Shown here: positions 18,008 to 26,579 of the stretch, piece after piece
Layout of the letters: every line of letters begins with the position of its first letter
Numbering within the stretch: the first letter of the stretch is position 1
Origin: Cupriavidus pampae
GTDB taxonomy: Bacteria; Pseudomonadota; Gammaproteobacteria; Burkholderiales; Burkholderiaceae
Assembly (NCBI RefSeq): GCF_914271485.1
Contig: NZ_CAJZAG010000010.1
Span: forward strand, 62,001 to 126,000
Length of the DNA: 64,000 bases
Direction: 5' to 3'
Notes under the pieces: generated by a model
What the model was told of the DNA's origin: nothing
The model's input: the letters and a program-made list of their open reading frames with translations, nothing else
Database searches by the model: none
Translations under genes and position numbers: made by a program

Positions 18008-18331
18008 TCAACGACTCTTCATCTGCGTCGCCATAAACGCTTCGATCTGCGGCAGCGTGATAAAGCCGGCGCGCTGCGTATCGATCTCGTCGAAGTGCCG
18101 CGCGACCATCGGCATCCCGGCCGCGGCCTGCTCTCGCGTGAGCTTGCCGTCGCGCGTCGTGTTCGCACTGGCGAAGCGCGACTGGAGCTGCTGCTCGGCT
18201 CGCTCCATACGCGCGTTCGGCGCAATGGGTGCATTCGGCGCAATGGGCGCGGCGGCCGGCTGCGGGCTGGCCTGTGCGTAGGCACCTGCCGAAACGATAC
18301 ACAAAAAAAGTGCTGCAATCATCCGGTTCAT
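18008..18331 (-). CDS. Secreted EF-hand-like protein, 107 aa
   Basis: Signal peptide (cleavage likely after AYAQA around residue 21), a low-complexity linker with two copies of APIAPN, then two helix-loop-helix units: FASANTTRDGKLTREQAA and HFDEIDTQRAGFITLPQIEAFM. The loops resemble EF-hands but the first lacks a full set of acidic ligands (N-T-R-D-G-K-L), so calcium binding is uncertain. The gene sits immediately upstream of the two-component system and may report or respond to the same stimulus; that is inference. Confidence 0.75.
   Translation of the reverse strand: MNRMIAALFLCIVSAGAYAQASPQPAAAPIAPNAPIAPNARMERAEQQLQSRFASANTTRDGKLTREQAAAGMPMVARHFDEIDTQRAGFITLPQIEAFMATQMKSR
18215..18250. 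repeat. 18-bp tandem duplication inside the EF-hand gene
   Basis: Two in-frame copies of an 18-bp unit differing at two positions, encoding APIAPN twice in the linker between the signal peptide and the first EF-hand-like unit. Confidence 0.7.
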
Positions 18332-18402
18332 GATGGACTCCGTTGGGTAGCCGACTCTCCTCGGCCAGGGTTGAAAGTAGGGTAGTCAAGACTGACGCGG
18401 GT

Positions 18403-19329
18403 TCACGCGTAGTGCGCGGGAATCCAGACGCGTCCGACCCAGTGGCCGGGCACGAAGACGGCCACGCGTGCCGGCGGTGCCACATAGACCACGTGCGGGG
18501 GCGGGGGCGGTGCCACGTACACCACGCGCGGGGCAGGCGCGACGTAGACCGGGGGCCGCGGCGGTGCCGGGGCGTACACGGTGACCGGCGGCGCCACGTA
18601 AGGTGTCACCGGCGGCGGCGGAGGCGGCACGATGACTGCCGGCGCGGGGGCGACGGCAACCGTTGCGCCGACCGTCGTGACGCCACCGGTGGCAACGACG
18701 GCGGTAGTGGTACTGCCGGTTGTCACGACACCACCGTGCACGACGGTCGTGCCGCCGCCAGTGGTGACCACACCACCCGAGACCTGCGTTGCGCTCCCAC
18801 CGTGGACGACGGTGCCGCCATTGCTACCGTTGACCGTGCCACCGCGGTAGCACGTATTGCCGGAGCAGCTGGTCGCTGCCGAATGGTTATAGGTATTGCC
18901 GTTGCCGGTGGTGACGGTGCCGTTCGAGCTGTACTGCCCCGGCGCATCGCGCGTCACGCTGCCCGAGGTGGTGGCCGAGTGGCCGTCGGAGCCGGTCAGG
19001 TCACCCGTATGTGAACACGTACCGCCGGCACAGCTGGTGCTGCCATCGTGCTGGACCTGGCGGCCATTGGGGCCGGTGGCAGTGCCACTGTTCGAGAACT
19101 GGCCGGGCGAGGTCCGCGTGACAGATCCCGTGTTGGTCCCGATGCCACCGTAGGGGCCGATCGCGCCGCCGGCGTGGTTGCAGGTGCCGCCGCCGCACGA
19201 GGCGGTGTGCGCGCCGTTGTAGGTGCCATGCGGCGTGTAGGCAGTGCCATGGCCGCTCCAGCTGGCGAAGGCGGGCGTGCTGGCGATGATAAGCGTCGCG
19301 GCGGCGGAGATGAGCGTAAGGGATTTCAT
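18403..19329 (-). CDS. Secreted Gly/Thr/Ser-rich repeat protein with Pro/Val-rich tail, 308 aa
   Basis: Signal peptide ending ASTPAFA. Residues about 24-150 hold three imperfect repeats of roughly 45 residues, each with a C-x4-C element (SCGGGTC, SCAGGTC, SCSGNTC) and two with GSVTRxxPGQ. A Gly/Thr/Val-rich stretch, a Pro/Val/Tyr/Ala-rich segment and a C-terminal VPGHWVGRVWIPAHYA follow; the last resembles the YXWGXW-type ending of small envelope proteins. The Cys pairs could form small disulfide loops in the periplasm. I do not recognise a named family. The start is the MKSLTLIS methionine with AAGGAG before it. Confidence 0.75.
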   Translation of the reverse strand: MKSLTLISAAATLIIASTPAFASWSGHGTAYTPHGTYNGAHTASCGGGTCNHAGGAIGPYGGIGTNTGSVTRTSPGQFSNSGTATGPNGRQVQHDGSTSCAGGTCSHTGDLTGSDGHSATTSGSVTRDAPGQYSSNGTVTTGNGNTYNHSAATSCSGNTCYRGGTVNGSNGGTVVHGGSATQVSGGVVTTGGGTTVVHGGVVTTGSTTTAVVATGGVTTVGATVAVAPAPAVIVPPPPPPVTPYVAPPVTVYAPAPPRPPVYVAPAPRVVYVAPPPPPHVVYVAPPARVAVFVPGHWVGRVWIPAHYA

Positions 19330-19480
19330 GTGAGCTCCTTTCGGTTCGGATCTGCGGCCTCGCCAGAGAGCGGTGCCGGTAACGGGACGAACTATAGAAG
19401 TCGGTCCACGCGATCCAAACCCGAAAGACATGTCACGGTGTTACACGTCGCCAGTCACGACATGGGGCGAAACAATTCCC

Positions 19481-20578
19481 TTATGCGAACAGCGCGAGCG
19501 GCGCTTCGTAGAAGCCGCGTCCGATCAGACCCGCCTCGCCGGCGAGATCGAGGATCGCAAGATTGACGATGGGCATGCACGCTGCCTCGCGTGCGCAAAC
19601 CGGGTCAACGATGCCCGAGACGGCATCGGTCACGCGCGCGCGGCGCGTATCCAGATCGGCGGGCAACCATCGCTGCCAATCCGCGCGCAACGCGGGCGCG
19701 AACATCAGAGCCTGGCCGCCGAGTCCTCCGAAATCGATCACCGCGCTATCGCCGATCGCGCCAAGCGCGACGGTCGCGTCATGGCTGGGCAGGCGGATGC
19801 CAACCGGTGGCGCGGCCGAGACGGTATGCCACGTGTCCGCACCATGCAGGCGCACACCGAACTCCACGCCATTGCCGCCCGCCGCCGCGACGCCGGATGC
19901 CTGACGACGCAGATGCCAGCATGCGGTAGCCATCAGGATCGGCAGGACAAAGCCCGCGTTCGCGCGCACCATGTCGAGGGCGTTTGCGGACAAGCCCGCG
20001 AGCGCCGCAACAAGCGCGGCGTTCGCCGCGACAGTGCGGCCGTGGCAATCATCGCCATTGGCGAGCGCGTCCGCGATCAGCGGCATCATTGCCACCGGCT
20101 GCGTGTGCAGTCGGCCATCGATCAGTTCCACGCCACACGCTGCCACCGTAGCCATGCGCGTGCGCGCGGCAGCGTCGCGGGTGCCAAAACGCAGCGCGGG
20201 TGGCGGCCCCTCGATCAGGGGTGCATAGGCGTACGACTTGCCGTCGCCGACCATGGCCAGCGGCATTGAGGCCGACACCACCTGCGCGAGCGGCGTGGCC
20301 ACTCCGTAGTCCTGTGCCGGGGCGAGTGTCACGTCGCCGGTCGCCAGCAGGCGCGCGGCGGCGGCGGCGTCGGAGGCCAGTCCCTCATACAGCAGGGCCT
20401 GGATCGCCGCGTTGCGGACGGCCACCGGCACCGCGTCCGGGCTCGCGAACGGCGGCCCCGCATGCAGCAGCACACTGGCGGAAAGGTCGGGTAGCACCGC
20501 ATCGCGGCGCCGCACACCTAGCCACATCGCACCGTCGTAGGGGCGTGCAAGCGCGGCCGGATCGTCAGTCGTCGTCAT
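19481..20578 (-). CDS. DUF1116 protein (AllG/YlbE-like), 365 aa
   Basis: Matches the DUF1116 family of E. coli YlbE/AllG and YahG: LHAGPPFASPD, ALLYEGLASD, VSASMPLAMV and the hallmark NGDDCHGRTVAANAAL (MGDECHxR in YlbE). AllG is a subunit of oxamate carbamoyltransferase with FdrA/AllF and AllH. Here there is no FdrA-like gene and no carbamate kinase, and the protein is about 50 residues shorter at the N-terminus than YlbE. It follows the amidohydrolase by 12 bp and is the last gene of that unit, suggesting it acts on the hydrolysis product. Exact reaction unknown. Confidence 0.78.
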   Translation of the reverse strand: MTTTDDPAALARPYDGAMWLGVRRRDAVLPDLSASVLLHAGPPFASPDAVPVAVRNAAIQALLYEGLASDAAAAARLLATGDVTLAPAQDYGVATPLAQVVSASMPLAMVGDGKSYAYAPLIEGPPPALRFGTRDAAARTRMATVAACGVELIDGRLHTQPVAMMPLIADALANGDDCHGRTVAANAALVAALAGLSANALDMVRANAGFVLPILMATACWHLRRQASGVAAAGGNGVEFGVRLHGADTWHTVSAAPPVGIRLPSHDATVALGAIGDSAVIDFGGLGGQALMFAPALRADWQRWLPADLDTRRARVTDAVSGIVDPVCAREAACMPIVNLAILDLAGEAGLIGRGFYEAPLALFA

Positions 20579-20590
20579 CGTGCAGGCTCC

Positions 20591-21856
20591 TCAGGCGGCC
20601 TGCGCCAGCGGCAGGATCGGCGACTGCGCATCGAAACGTTGTCCCGCGCGCAGGCAGAAGCTCGGTGAGAGCCAGCGGTCGGTAACGACCTCGGTGCCCT
20701 CGTTGTCGCGCATCACCCAGCGTCCGCGCGCGTCCTCAAGCACGCTGACATCCGCGACGCCGCCAACCTTGAGCACGCCAAGCTCGCCTTCCATGCCGAT
20801 CATCTGGGCCGCGTTGCGCGTGACCATCGCCACCACGTGCTCGAGCGGCAAGCCCAGCGCGAGCATGCTAGTCATCGCCGACACCAGGCCGAAGCGTGAC
20901 TTGCCCTTGAACATGTGGTCTTCTTCGTCGGGATGAAAGTCCGGCGTGCCCGGCGGCGGCGGCACCGAAGTGTTGTAGCCATGCATGTCGGCGCCGAGCG
21001 TATCTGGCATGACGCCCGCGTCGAGCACGATGCGCGCGGTCTGGAAACTGAAGTGCGAGCCGTGGCCGACGTCGATCTTGAGACCGCGCGCAATGGCTTC
21101 CGGCACCAGCGGATGCAACTTGCCGTCGAGCTCGACGAAACCACCCGGATGCCGGCTGAACGGGTGGGCGAGGATATCGCCGGGCTTCAGCATCTCCACC
21201 ACCTGATTGAAGATCGAGTCAGGATTCACTGCGAGGGCGCCGTCCTCGGGCTTGGGCCACAGCTGTCCAAAGTGGATATAGACGGGCAGTTGCGCTTCGC
21301 GCCCGATGCGCGTGGCAATGCGCATCACGTCTACGCCCCAGCGCGCAAAGCCGCCGATCTCCGCATGGGCCTTGAGGCCCCGCACGAGGTCGAGATTGCT
21401 GCGCGCCGACTTGACCGTGGCGTCCACGTCGAGGCATTCGGGCCGATAGAGCTCCGGGTAGTAATGCCCCTCTAGCCCACCCACCAGATAGGCCGACAGG
21501 AACGCCAGCACGCGCGTATGCGAGGGCTGGGCCACGTACTGGCGAAAACCCGGCAACGTGATGCAGCTCGGTCCGCCCTGATCGACGAGCGTGGTCACGC
21601 CCGAATGCACGCCGCACATGTCGGCGTTCAGCCCGAAGCGGCCAGTCACACCTTCATAGACGTGCGCATGCGTGTCGATCAGGCCGGGCAGCACCAGCTT
21701 GCCGCGGCAGTCGATGATCTCCGCGGTGCCAGCCGTCGCGGACAGATCGTCACCAATGGCGGCGATGGTGCCCCCATCGATCAGCACATCGAACACACCA
21801 TCGCGTTGGCTGGAGGGATCGATCACCCGTCCGCCCTTCAGAAGCTTCCTTGTCAT
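20591..21856 (-). CDS. Amidohydrolase/deacetylase family metallohydrolase, 421 aa
   Basis: TIM-barrel metal-dependent hydrolase of the dihydroorotase/imidazolonepropionase-like superfamily. Metal-ligand candidates are the HxH of GLIDTHAHVYEG, Lys in RGLKAHAEIGG, His in PVYIHFG, His in DILAHPFSRH and Asp in DTLGADMHGYN. The N- and C-terminal beta-sandwich (KGGRVIDPSSQRDGVFDVLI; KVGGVADVSVLEDARG) is typical. It should cleave an amide, imide or cyclic amide. It starts 79 bp after livF with its own palindromic operator and an AT-rich promoter region, so it forms a separate unit with the DUF1116 gene within the same regulon. Confidence 0.88.
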   Translation of the reverse strand: MTRKLLKGGRVIDPSSQRDGVFDVLIDGGTIAAIGDDLSATAGTAEIIDCRGKLVLPGLIDTHAHVYEGVTGRFGLNADMCGVHSGVTTLVDQGGPSCITLPGFRQYVAQPSHTRVLAFLSAYLVGGLEGHYYPELYRPECLDVDATVKSARSNLDLVRGLKAHAEIGGFARWGVDVMRIATRIGREAQLPVYIHFGQLWPKPEDGALAVNPDSIFNQVVEMLKPGDILAHPFSRHPGGFVELDGKLHPLVPEAIARGLKIDVGHGSHFSFQTARIVLDAGVMPDTLGADMHGYNTSVPPPPGTPDFHPDEEDHMFKGKSRFGLVSAMTSMLALGLPLEHVVAMVTRNAAQMIGMEGELGVLKVGGVADVSVLEDARGRWVMRDNEGTEVVTDRWLSPSFCLRAGQRFDAQSPILPLAQAA

Positions 21857-21879
21857 GTGGGTATCCGTTATTTCGTGAT

Positions 21880-21899
21880 TTATGTGGCATACCTCATAT
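21880..21899. promoter_or_regulatory. 20-bp operator-like palindrome upstream of the amidohydrolase (site A)
   Basis: ttatgtggcatacctcatat lies 23 bp before the amidohydrolase start codon. It matches the sites at 31066 and 31149 at 15 or more of 20 positions, with the same CATA centre. A TATATG -10-like element overlaps it on the minus strand. Confidence 0.6.
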
Positions 21900-21935
21900 A
21901 TGGCGCGAGATAGCCCCTTGAGTGTCGTGCGGACG

Positions 21936-22640
21936 CTATCCGCCCAGATAGGCGCGGCGAATGTTCGGATCCGCGAGCATCTTCTCGGCCGGGCCTTCGT
22001 TGACCACGCGCCCGTTCTCGAGCAGGTATGCGCGATCGCACATCTCGAGCGCCGCATACGCGTTTTGTTCCACCATCAGCACCGTGGTGCCTTCACGTCG
22101 TACCTCGAGGATCAGGTCGAAGATCATCTCGACGAAATTCGGTGCCAGGCCCAGCGACGGCTCGTCGAACATCACGAGGCGCGGCCGCGCCATCAGCGCG
22201 CGCGCAATCGCAAGCATCTGCTGCTCGCCGCCCGACAGCGTGCCCGCCGCCTGCTTCAGGCGCTCGCGCAGACGCGGAAAGCGGTCCAGCATGCGTTCAC
22301 GATCCTGCCGTACGCGATTGCGGTCGAGCCGCCGATAGGCGCCCATCTCGAGGTTCTCGGACACCGTCAGCTGCGGAAATACGCGCCGGCCTTCCGGGCA
22401 ATGCGCCACGCCGCGCTCGATCACCGCCGCCGCCGATGCCCCCGAAATCTGATGACCGTCGAATGTGATGCGGCCATGCGCAAGCGGTTCGAGACCGCTG
22501 ATCGCGCGGAGCGTGGTCGACTTGCCCGCACCGTTGGCGCCGATCAGCGTCACCAGCTCGCCTTCGCGCACCTCGATCGACACGCGCTCGACGCCGACGG
22601 CCGGGCCGTACCGTACTGAAATCTGTTCAACCTTGAGCAC
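21936..22640 (-). CDS. Branched-chain-amino-acid-type ABC transporter ATPase (LivF), 234 aa
   Basis: Cytoplasmic ATPase of a Liv/HAAT-type importer: Walker A GANGAGKST, Q-loop, signature LSGGEQQ, Walker B LVMFDEPS. The start is a GTG (translated VLKVEQISVRYG), which fits the family N-terminus and overlaps livG by 14 bp; an in-frame TTG far upstream is inside livG. Fifth transporter gene of the molybdenum-hydroxylase operon, so the substrate is probably that of the hydroxylase rather than an amino acid. Confidence 0.9.
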   Translation of the reverse strand: MLKVEQISVRYGPAVGVERVSIEVREGELVTLIGANGAGKSTTLRAISGLEPLAHGRITFDGHQISGASAAAVIERGVAHCPEGRRVFPQLTVSENLEMGAYRRLDRNRVRQDRERMLDRFPRLRERLKQAAGTLSGGEQQMLAIARALMARPRLVMFDEPSLGLAPNFVEMIFDLILEVRREGTTVLMVEQNAYAALEMCDRAYLLENGRVVNEGPAEKMLADPNIRRAYLGG

Positions 22641-23409
22641 GTTTGAGCCCCGATCCGAGATAGGCCCGGATGACTTCCGGGTCCTGCTGAATGTCCGCCG
22701 GCTTGCCGGTTGCAATGCGCTTGCCGTGATTGAGCACTACGATATGGTCGGAGATCGACATCACCATATGCATGTCGTGCTCGACCAGCAGCACCGTGAC
22801 GCCGCTGTCGCGAATGCGGCGCACCATCGTCTTGAACGCGTCGGTCTCGGACGGATTGAGACCCGCCGCGGGTTCGTCGAGCAGCAGGATGCGCGGCCGC
22901 GCCGCCAGCGCGATCGCCACGCCGAGCAGGCGTTGCTCGCCATAGGCGAGGCTCGATGCACGTTCCTCCGCGCGAGACTCGAGCCCGACAAAGTCCAGCA
23001 GTTCTTCAGCACGGGCCCGCAGCGCGCGCTCTTCCTCGCGCATGCGGCGGCCGCGCGTGAGCGCCTGCCAAAGCCCTGCACGACCCTGCAGATGCAGCGC
23101 GGTCAGTACGTTGTCGAACACCGTGCAACCCGGGAACACGTTGGTGCGCTGGAAACTACGGACCAGCCCGAGTTCGGCGATCTTCTCGGGCGACAAGCCC
23201 ACCACATTGCGACCGAACACACGGATCTCCCCCGCCGTGGGACGCATGTAGCCCGAGATCGCGTTGAACGTGGTAGTCTTGCCCGCGCCGTTGGGGCCGA
23301 TCAGGCTGACGATCTGTCCTTCCTGCACCGCGAAGCTCACGGTGTCCATCGCCTTGAGCCCGGCGATGTCCATGGTCACGCCGCCCAGTGTCAATACTGG
23401 CTCGCTCAT
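22627..23409 (-). CDS. Branched-chain-amino-acid-type ABC transporter ATPase (LivG), 260 aa
   Basis: Second ATPase of the importer: Walker A GPNGAGKTT, RSFQRTNVFPGCTVFDNV, signature LAYGEQR (the LivG variant of LSGGQ), Walker B ILLLDEPAAGLNPSE, and the H-loop EHDMHMV. Its ATG overlaps the livM stop (ATGA). It pairs with LivF as the heterodimeric motor. Confidence 0.92.
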   Translation of the reverse strand: MSEPVLTLGGVTMDIAGLKAMDTVSFAVQEGQIVSLIGPNGAGKTTTFNAISGYMRPTAGEIRVFGRNVVGLSPEKIAELGLVRSFQRTNVFPGCTVFDNVLTALHLQGRAGLWQALTRGRRMREEERALRARAEELLDFVGLESRAEERASSLAYGEQRLLGVAIALAARPRILLLDEPAAGLNPSETDAFKTMVRRIRDSGVTVLLVEHDMHMVMSISDHIVVLNHGKRIATGKPADIQQDPEVIRAYLGSGLKRAQG

Positions 23410-24461
23410 GCTTCGTCTCCCTTTGCCGGCAGCGGGATGCCTATCGGCGCGGCGACGGCAGCTTTGCGCCGACGCAGCGTACCGAGTGCGGCGAAGGCGG
23501 GCACGATGCCACGCGGCAGCACGATCAGGATCACGATCATCAGCGTGCCGTACAGCATCCATTGCATCTCCGGTGCCATCACACCGCGCAATGCCTCGGG
23601 CATCAACCCGAAGATCAACCCGCCGACCACCGGGCCGGCCAGCGTGCCCTTGCCACCTGCGATCACCATGATCACCATCGTGATCGTGAACATAAACATG
23701 AAGACATCCGGGTCGATAATCTGCACGGTATGCGCATAGAGGCCGCCAGCCGCTCCGGCGATGCCCGCGGAGACCAGCGTGGCGATGCGCAGATAGCGCG
23801 AAGCCTCGATGCCGATCGAGCGCGCCAGCGTCTCGTTCTCGCGCAGCGCCACCATCGCGCGGCCCACGCGGCTGCGCACGATCGCCGCCACCGTGAACCA
23901 GGCGATCGTGCCAGCCGCCAGCACCAGCCAATAGCGCGCGGCCTTCGAGGTCAGATCGAGCACGCCGTGCCCCGGCACCCACATGGTCAGTGCCGGAATA
24001 TTGTTGAGCGCCATCGGACCTTCGGTCAGATCGACCCAGTTCAGCGCGACCATGCGCATCACCTGGGCAAAGCTGATGGTGACGATCACGAAGTACGCGC
24101 CACGTACGCGGAACGCAAGCTTGCCCACCAGCCAGCCGGACAGGCTTGCCATGGCGATGCCCGCGAGAAAGGCCACCCACACCGGCTTGGGCGCGACCAC
24201 AAATGGCGCATCGAAGCCAAGGAACGTCACGTCGAAGCCGAGCGACAGCAGCGCACTGGTGTAGGCGCCGATGCCGAAGAACGCCACATGGCCGAGGCTC
24301 AACTGCCCCGTGTAACCCAGCAGCAGGTTGAGGCTGATGGCCGCGACGATAAAGATGCCGCACGAGGCCATCACCGACAGCACGTACGGATCGGGCCAGA
24401 CGACCGGCAACAATGCGAAGGCCGCGACGCAGGCCAGCGGCGTGAATCTTGCGATGGTCAT
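23406..24461 (-). CDS. Branched-chain-amino-acid-type ABC transporter permease (LivM), 351 aa
   Basis: Inner-membrane permease with about nine hydrophobic segments. LNLLLGYTGQLSLGHVAFFGIGAY near residue 43 and RSRVGRAMVALRENETLARSIGIE (the ATPase-coupling loop) are diagnostic for LivM. A basic, Ala/Pro-rich cytoplasmic tail follows the last helix. ATGA overlaps link it to livH upstream and livG downstream. Confidence 0.92.
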   Translation of the reverse strand: MTIARFTPLACVAAFALLPVVWPDPYVLSVMASCGIFIVAAISLNLLLGYTGQLSLGHVAFFGIGAYTSALLSLGFDVTFLGFDAPFVVAPKPVWVAFLAGIAMASLSGWLVGKLAFRVRGAYFVIVTISFAQVMRMVALNWVDLTEGPMALNNIPALTMWVPGHGVLDLTSKAARYWLVLAAGTIAWFTVAAIVRSRVGRAMVALRENETLARSIGIEASRYLRIATLVSAGIAGAAGGLYAHTVQIIDPDVFMFMFTITMVIMVIAGGKGTLAGPVVGGLIFGLMPEALRGVMAPEMQWMLYGTLMIVILIVLPRGIVPAFAALGTLRRRKAAVAAPIGIPLPAKGDEA

Positions 24462-25330
24462 CCCACTCGCTCCTTGGTGGAAAACAGACCCTGCGGCCGC
24501 ACGATCATCACGATCAGAATCACGAGGAAGCCGATCGCATCGCGGTACGCGGTAGAGACGTAGCCCGCGCCAAATTCCTCGACCAGGCCCAGCGTAAAGC
24601 CGCCGAGCGCAGCGCCCGGCAGATTGCCGAGACCGCCCAGGATCACGATCGCGAACGCCTTGAGGCTGGCAAGGTCGCCCATGGTCGGATTGACCACGAA
24701 CACCGGCGCCAGCAACGCGCCCGCTACCGCGGCCAGCGACGAGCCGAGCGCGAATGTCAGCGTGTACATGTACGGCACCTTGACGCCGACGATCTCGGCC
24801 GCGTCGCGGTCCTGGAACGTGGCGCGCATGGCCAGCCCCAGTCGCGTGCGTTCGATCAGCAGATAGAACAGGCCAAGCAGCACCACTGCCGTGCACAGTA
24901 CGAACAGGCGGATCGGCGACACCGACACCAGCCCGAACACAAGCGGTTCCTGCGAGAACGGCGACGGCACCGCCTTGGCGACCCCGCCCCAGAGCAGCAG
25001 CTCCCCGTTCTGCATCACGATCATCACGCCGATCATGATCAGCATGACCTCGTCCATGGCCGCGAGGTTGCGCCGCCGCAGGAGCACGTACTCGATCAGC
25101 GCGCCGACGGCAAAGCCGCCGACGGCCGCGAGGATCAGCGAGCCGAAGAAATTGAGGCCGAGCACCGACACCACCGCGTAGGCGATATAGGCACCCAGCG
25201 CATAGAGCTCGCCGTGCGCGAAGTTGACGACCCGCATGATGCCGAAGATCAGCGTCAGGCCGATCCCCAGCAAGGCGTAAGTCGCCCCGAGCACGAGTCC
25301 GTTCAGCGCATGCTGCAGGAACGATTCCAC
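24458..25330 (-). CDS. Branched-chain-amino-acid-type ABC transporter permease (LivH), 290 aa
   Basis: Permease with the LivH N-terminus LQHALNGLVLGATYALLGIGL and IFGIMRVVNFAHGELYALGAY, and the coupling segment RTRLGLAMRATFQDRDAAEIVGV. Starts 27 bp after the binding-protein gene, in the same operon. Confidence 0.93.
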   Translation of the reverse strand: MESFLQHALNGLVLGATYALLGIGLTLIFGIMRVVNFAHGELYALGAYIAYAVVSVLGLNFFGSLILAAVGGFAVGALIEYVLLRRRNLAAMDEVMLIMIGVMIVMQNGELLLWGGVAKAVPSPFSQEPLVFGLVSVSPIRLFVLCTAVVLLGLFYLLIERTRLGLAMRATFQDRDAAEIVGVKVPYMYTLTFALGSSLAAVAGALLAPVFVVNPTMGDLASLKAFAIVILGGLGNLPGAALGGFTLGLVEEFGAGYVSTAYRDAIGFLVILIVMIVRPQGLFSTKERVG

Positions 25331-25357
25331 TGTGATTCCCCTGTCCGTAGCGCGTGC

Positions 25358-26521
25358 TTATTTGACTGCGACCGCGCCGTCCTTGAGCTCGACCACGTAG
25401 ATGTTCGGCTCGGCCTGACCGCTTTCCTTGCCGGCCGGACCTTCCTTGATAAACGCGATATCGCCGTTGACGCCCTTGAGCTTGACCTTCCACAGCGCAT
25501 CGCGAATGGCGGCGGGCTCGGCCTTGCCGGCCACGCGGATCGCTTCGGCGATGGTCAGGATCGCGTCATAGCCACGGAAGCCTTCGGTCTGGCCGGCGAA
25601 GTCGAGCTTGCGCGCATTCCAGCCCGCGACGAAGTCCTTGGCCACCTCGGGGTACTGCGCGCGTTCCACTGCCCACGGTGCGAAGAACAGCAGATGCTGG
25701 CTCGCGTAGCCCTTCGGCCCCGGGGTCTTCAGCAGCGGCTCGGGAAACGAGCCGCCGGTGGTGATCACGCGTTGCGGCAGGCGCTGCTCGGCGGCCTGGC
25801 GGATCGCCAGCGTCAGTTGCTCGATACCCGAGGTGACGATCAGCGTGTCGGCGCCGGTGCTCTTGAGCGATGCCAGTTGCGCCGACAGGTCGGTGGCGTC
25901 CGGCGCCATGGTTTCGGTGCGGCCCACGGTGATGCCCTTGCCCTCGAGTGCCTTGCGGAATTCGGCGGCGGCACCAAGACCCCAGTCGTTGTTCACCGAC
26001 AGGAAGTCCACCTTCTTGATGGCCGGGCTGAACGACGCCAGATGCTTGGCGAACGCGGCCGCTTCCATCGCCGACGTCGGGCTGGTACGGAAGATCCACG
26101 GATTGCCCGCCGTCGTGATCTTGGTCGACGACGCGGTCTCCACGACCATCGGCACGCCGTACTCGACCAGCTTCGGCATGACGGCGAGCGTGAACGTCGA
26201 GCTCCATGCGCCCATCAGCACCGGTACCTTGTCCTTGAGGATCAGCTTCTCGGCCGAGTTAACCGCCTCGCGTGGATTGGACTTGTTGTCCTCGATCACC
26301 AGTTCGAGCTTGCGGCCCAGCACGCCGCCGCGGCTATTGATGACGTCCGCCGCGATGCGCGCGCCGTTGGTCACATACGTGCCCGACGCGGCCACCGCGC
26401 CGGTCAGCGGCTCGGTCACGCCGATCTTGATGGTCTCCTGTGCCTGGGCGAAGGGTGCGCTGCAGGCGAGCACCGAACTGACGGCGATGAGGGCGACGCG
26501 GGTCTTGCTGCGGATCCACAT
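25358..26521 (-). CDS. ABC transporter substrate-binding protein (LivJ-like), 387 aa
   Basis: Periplasmic binding protein: signal peptide ending FAQAQ, then a type I periplasmic fold starting ETIKIGVTEPLTGAVAASGTYV with GARIAADVINSRGGVLGRKL. The ligand would be captured in the cleft and passed to LivHM. Position between coxG and livH, not next to amino-acid genes, suggests an aromatic, heterocyclic or amide ligand. The start MWIRSKTRVAL has GGAGATC before it; a longer in-frame extension would lose the signal peptide. Confidence 0.9.
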   Translation of the reverse strand: MWIRSKTRVALIAVSSVLACSAPFAQAQETIKIGVTEPLTGAVAASGTYVTNGARIAADVINSRGGVLGRKLELVIEDNKSNPREAVNSAEKLILKDKVPVLMGAWSSTFTLAVMPKLVEYGVPMVVETASSTKITTAGNPWIFRTSPTSAMEAAAFAKHLASFSPAIKKVDFLSVNNDWGLGAAAEFRKALEGKGITVGRTETMAPDATDLSAQLASLKSTGADTLIVTSGIEQLTLAIRQAAEQRLPQRVITTGGSFPEPLLKTPGPKGYASQHLLFFAPWAVERAQYPEVAKDFVAGWNARKLDFAGQTEGFRGYDAILTIAEAIRVAGKAEPAAIRDALWKVKLKGVNGDIAFIKEGPAGKESGQAEPNIYVVELKDGAVAVK

Positions 26522-26579
26522 GGGGATCTCCTTGTTCGAGATGAGACAGGACGATGGGAACTGCGAAAAACTAGGCAAC

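Noticed and set aside
18215-18250. CRISPR-like or satellite repeat
   Set aside because: Only two adjacent in-frame copies inside a gene; no spacer structure. No CRISPR array was seen anywhere in the window.
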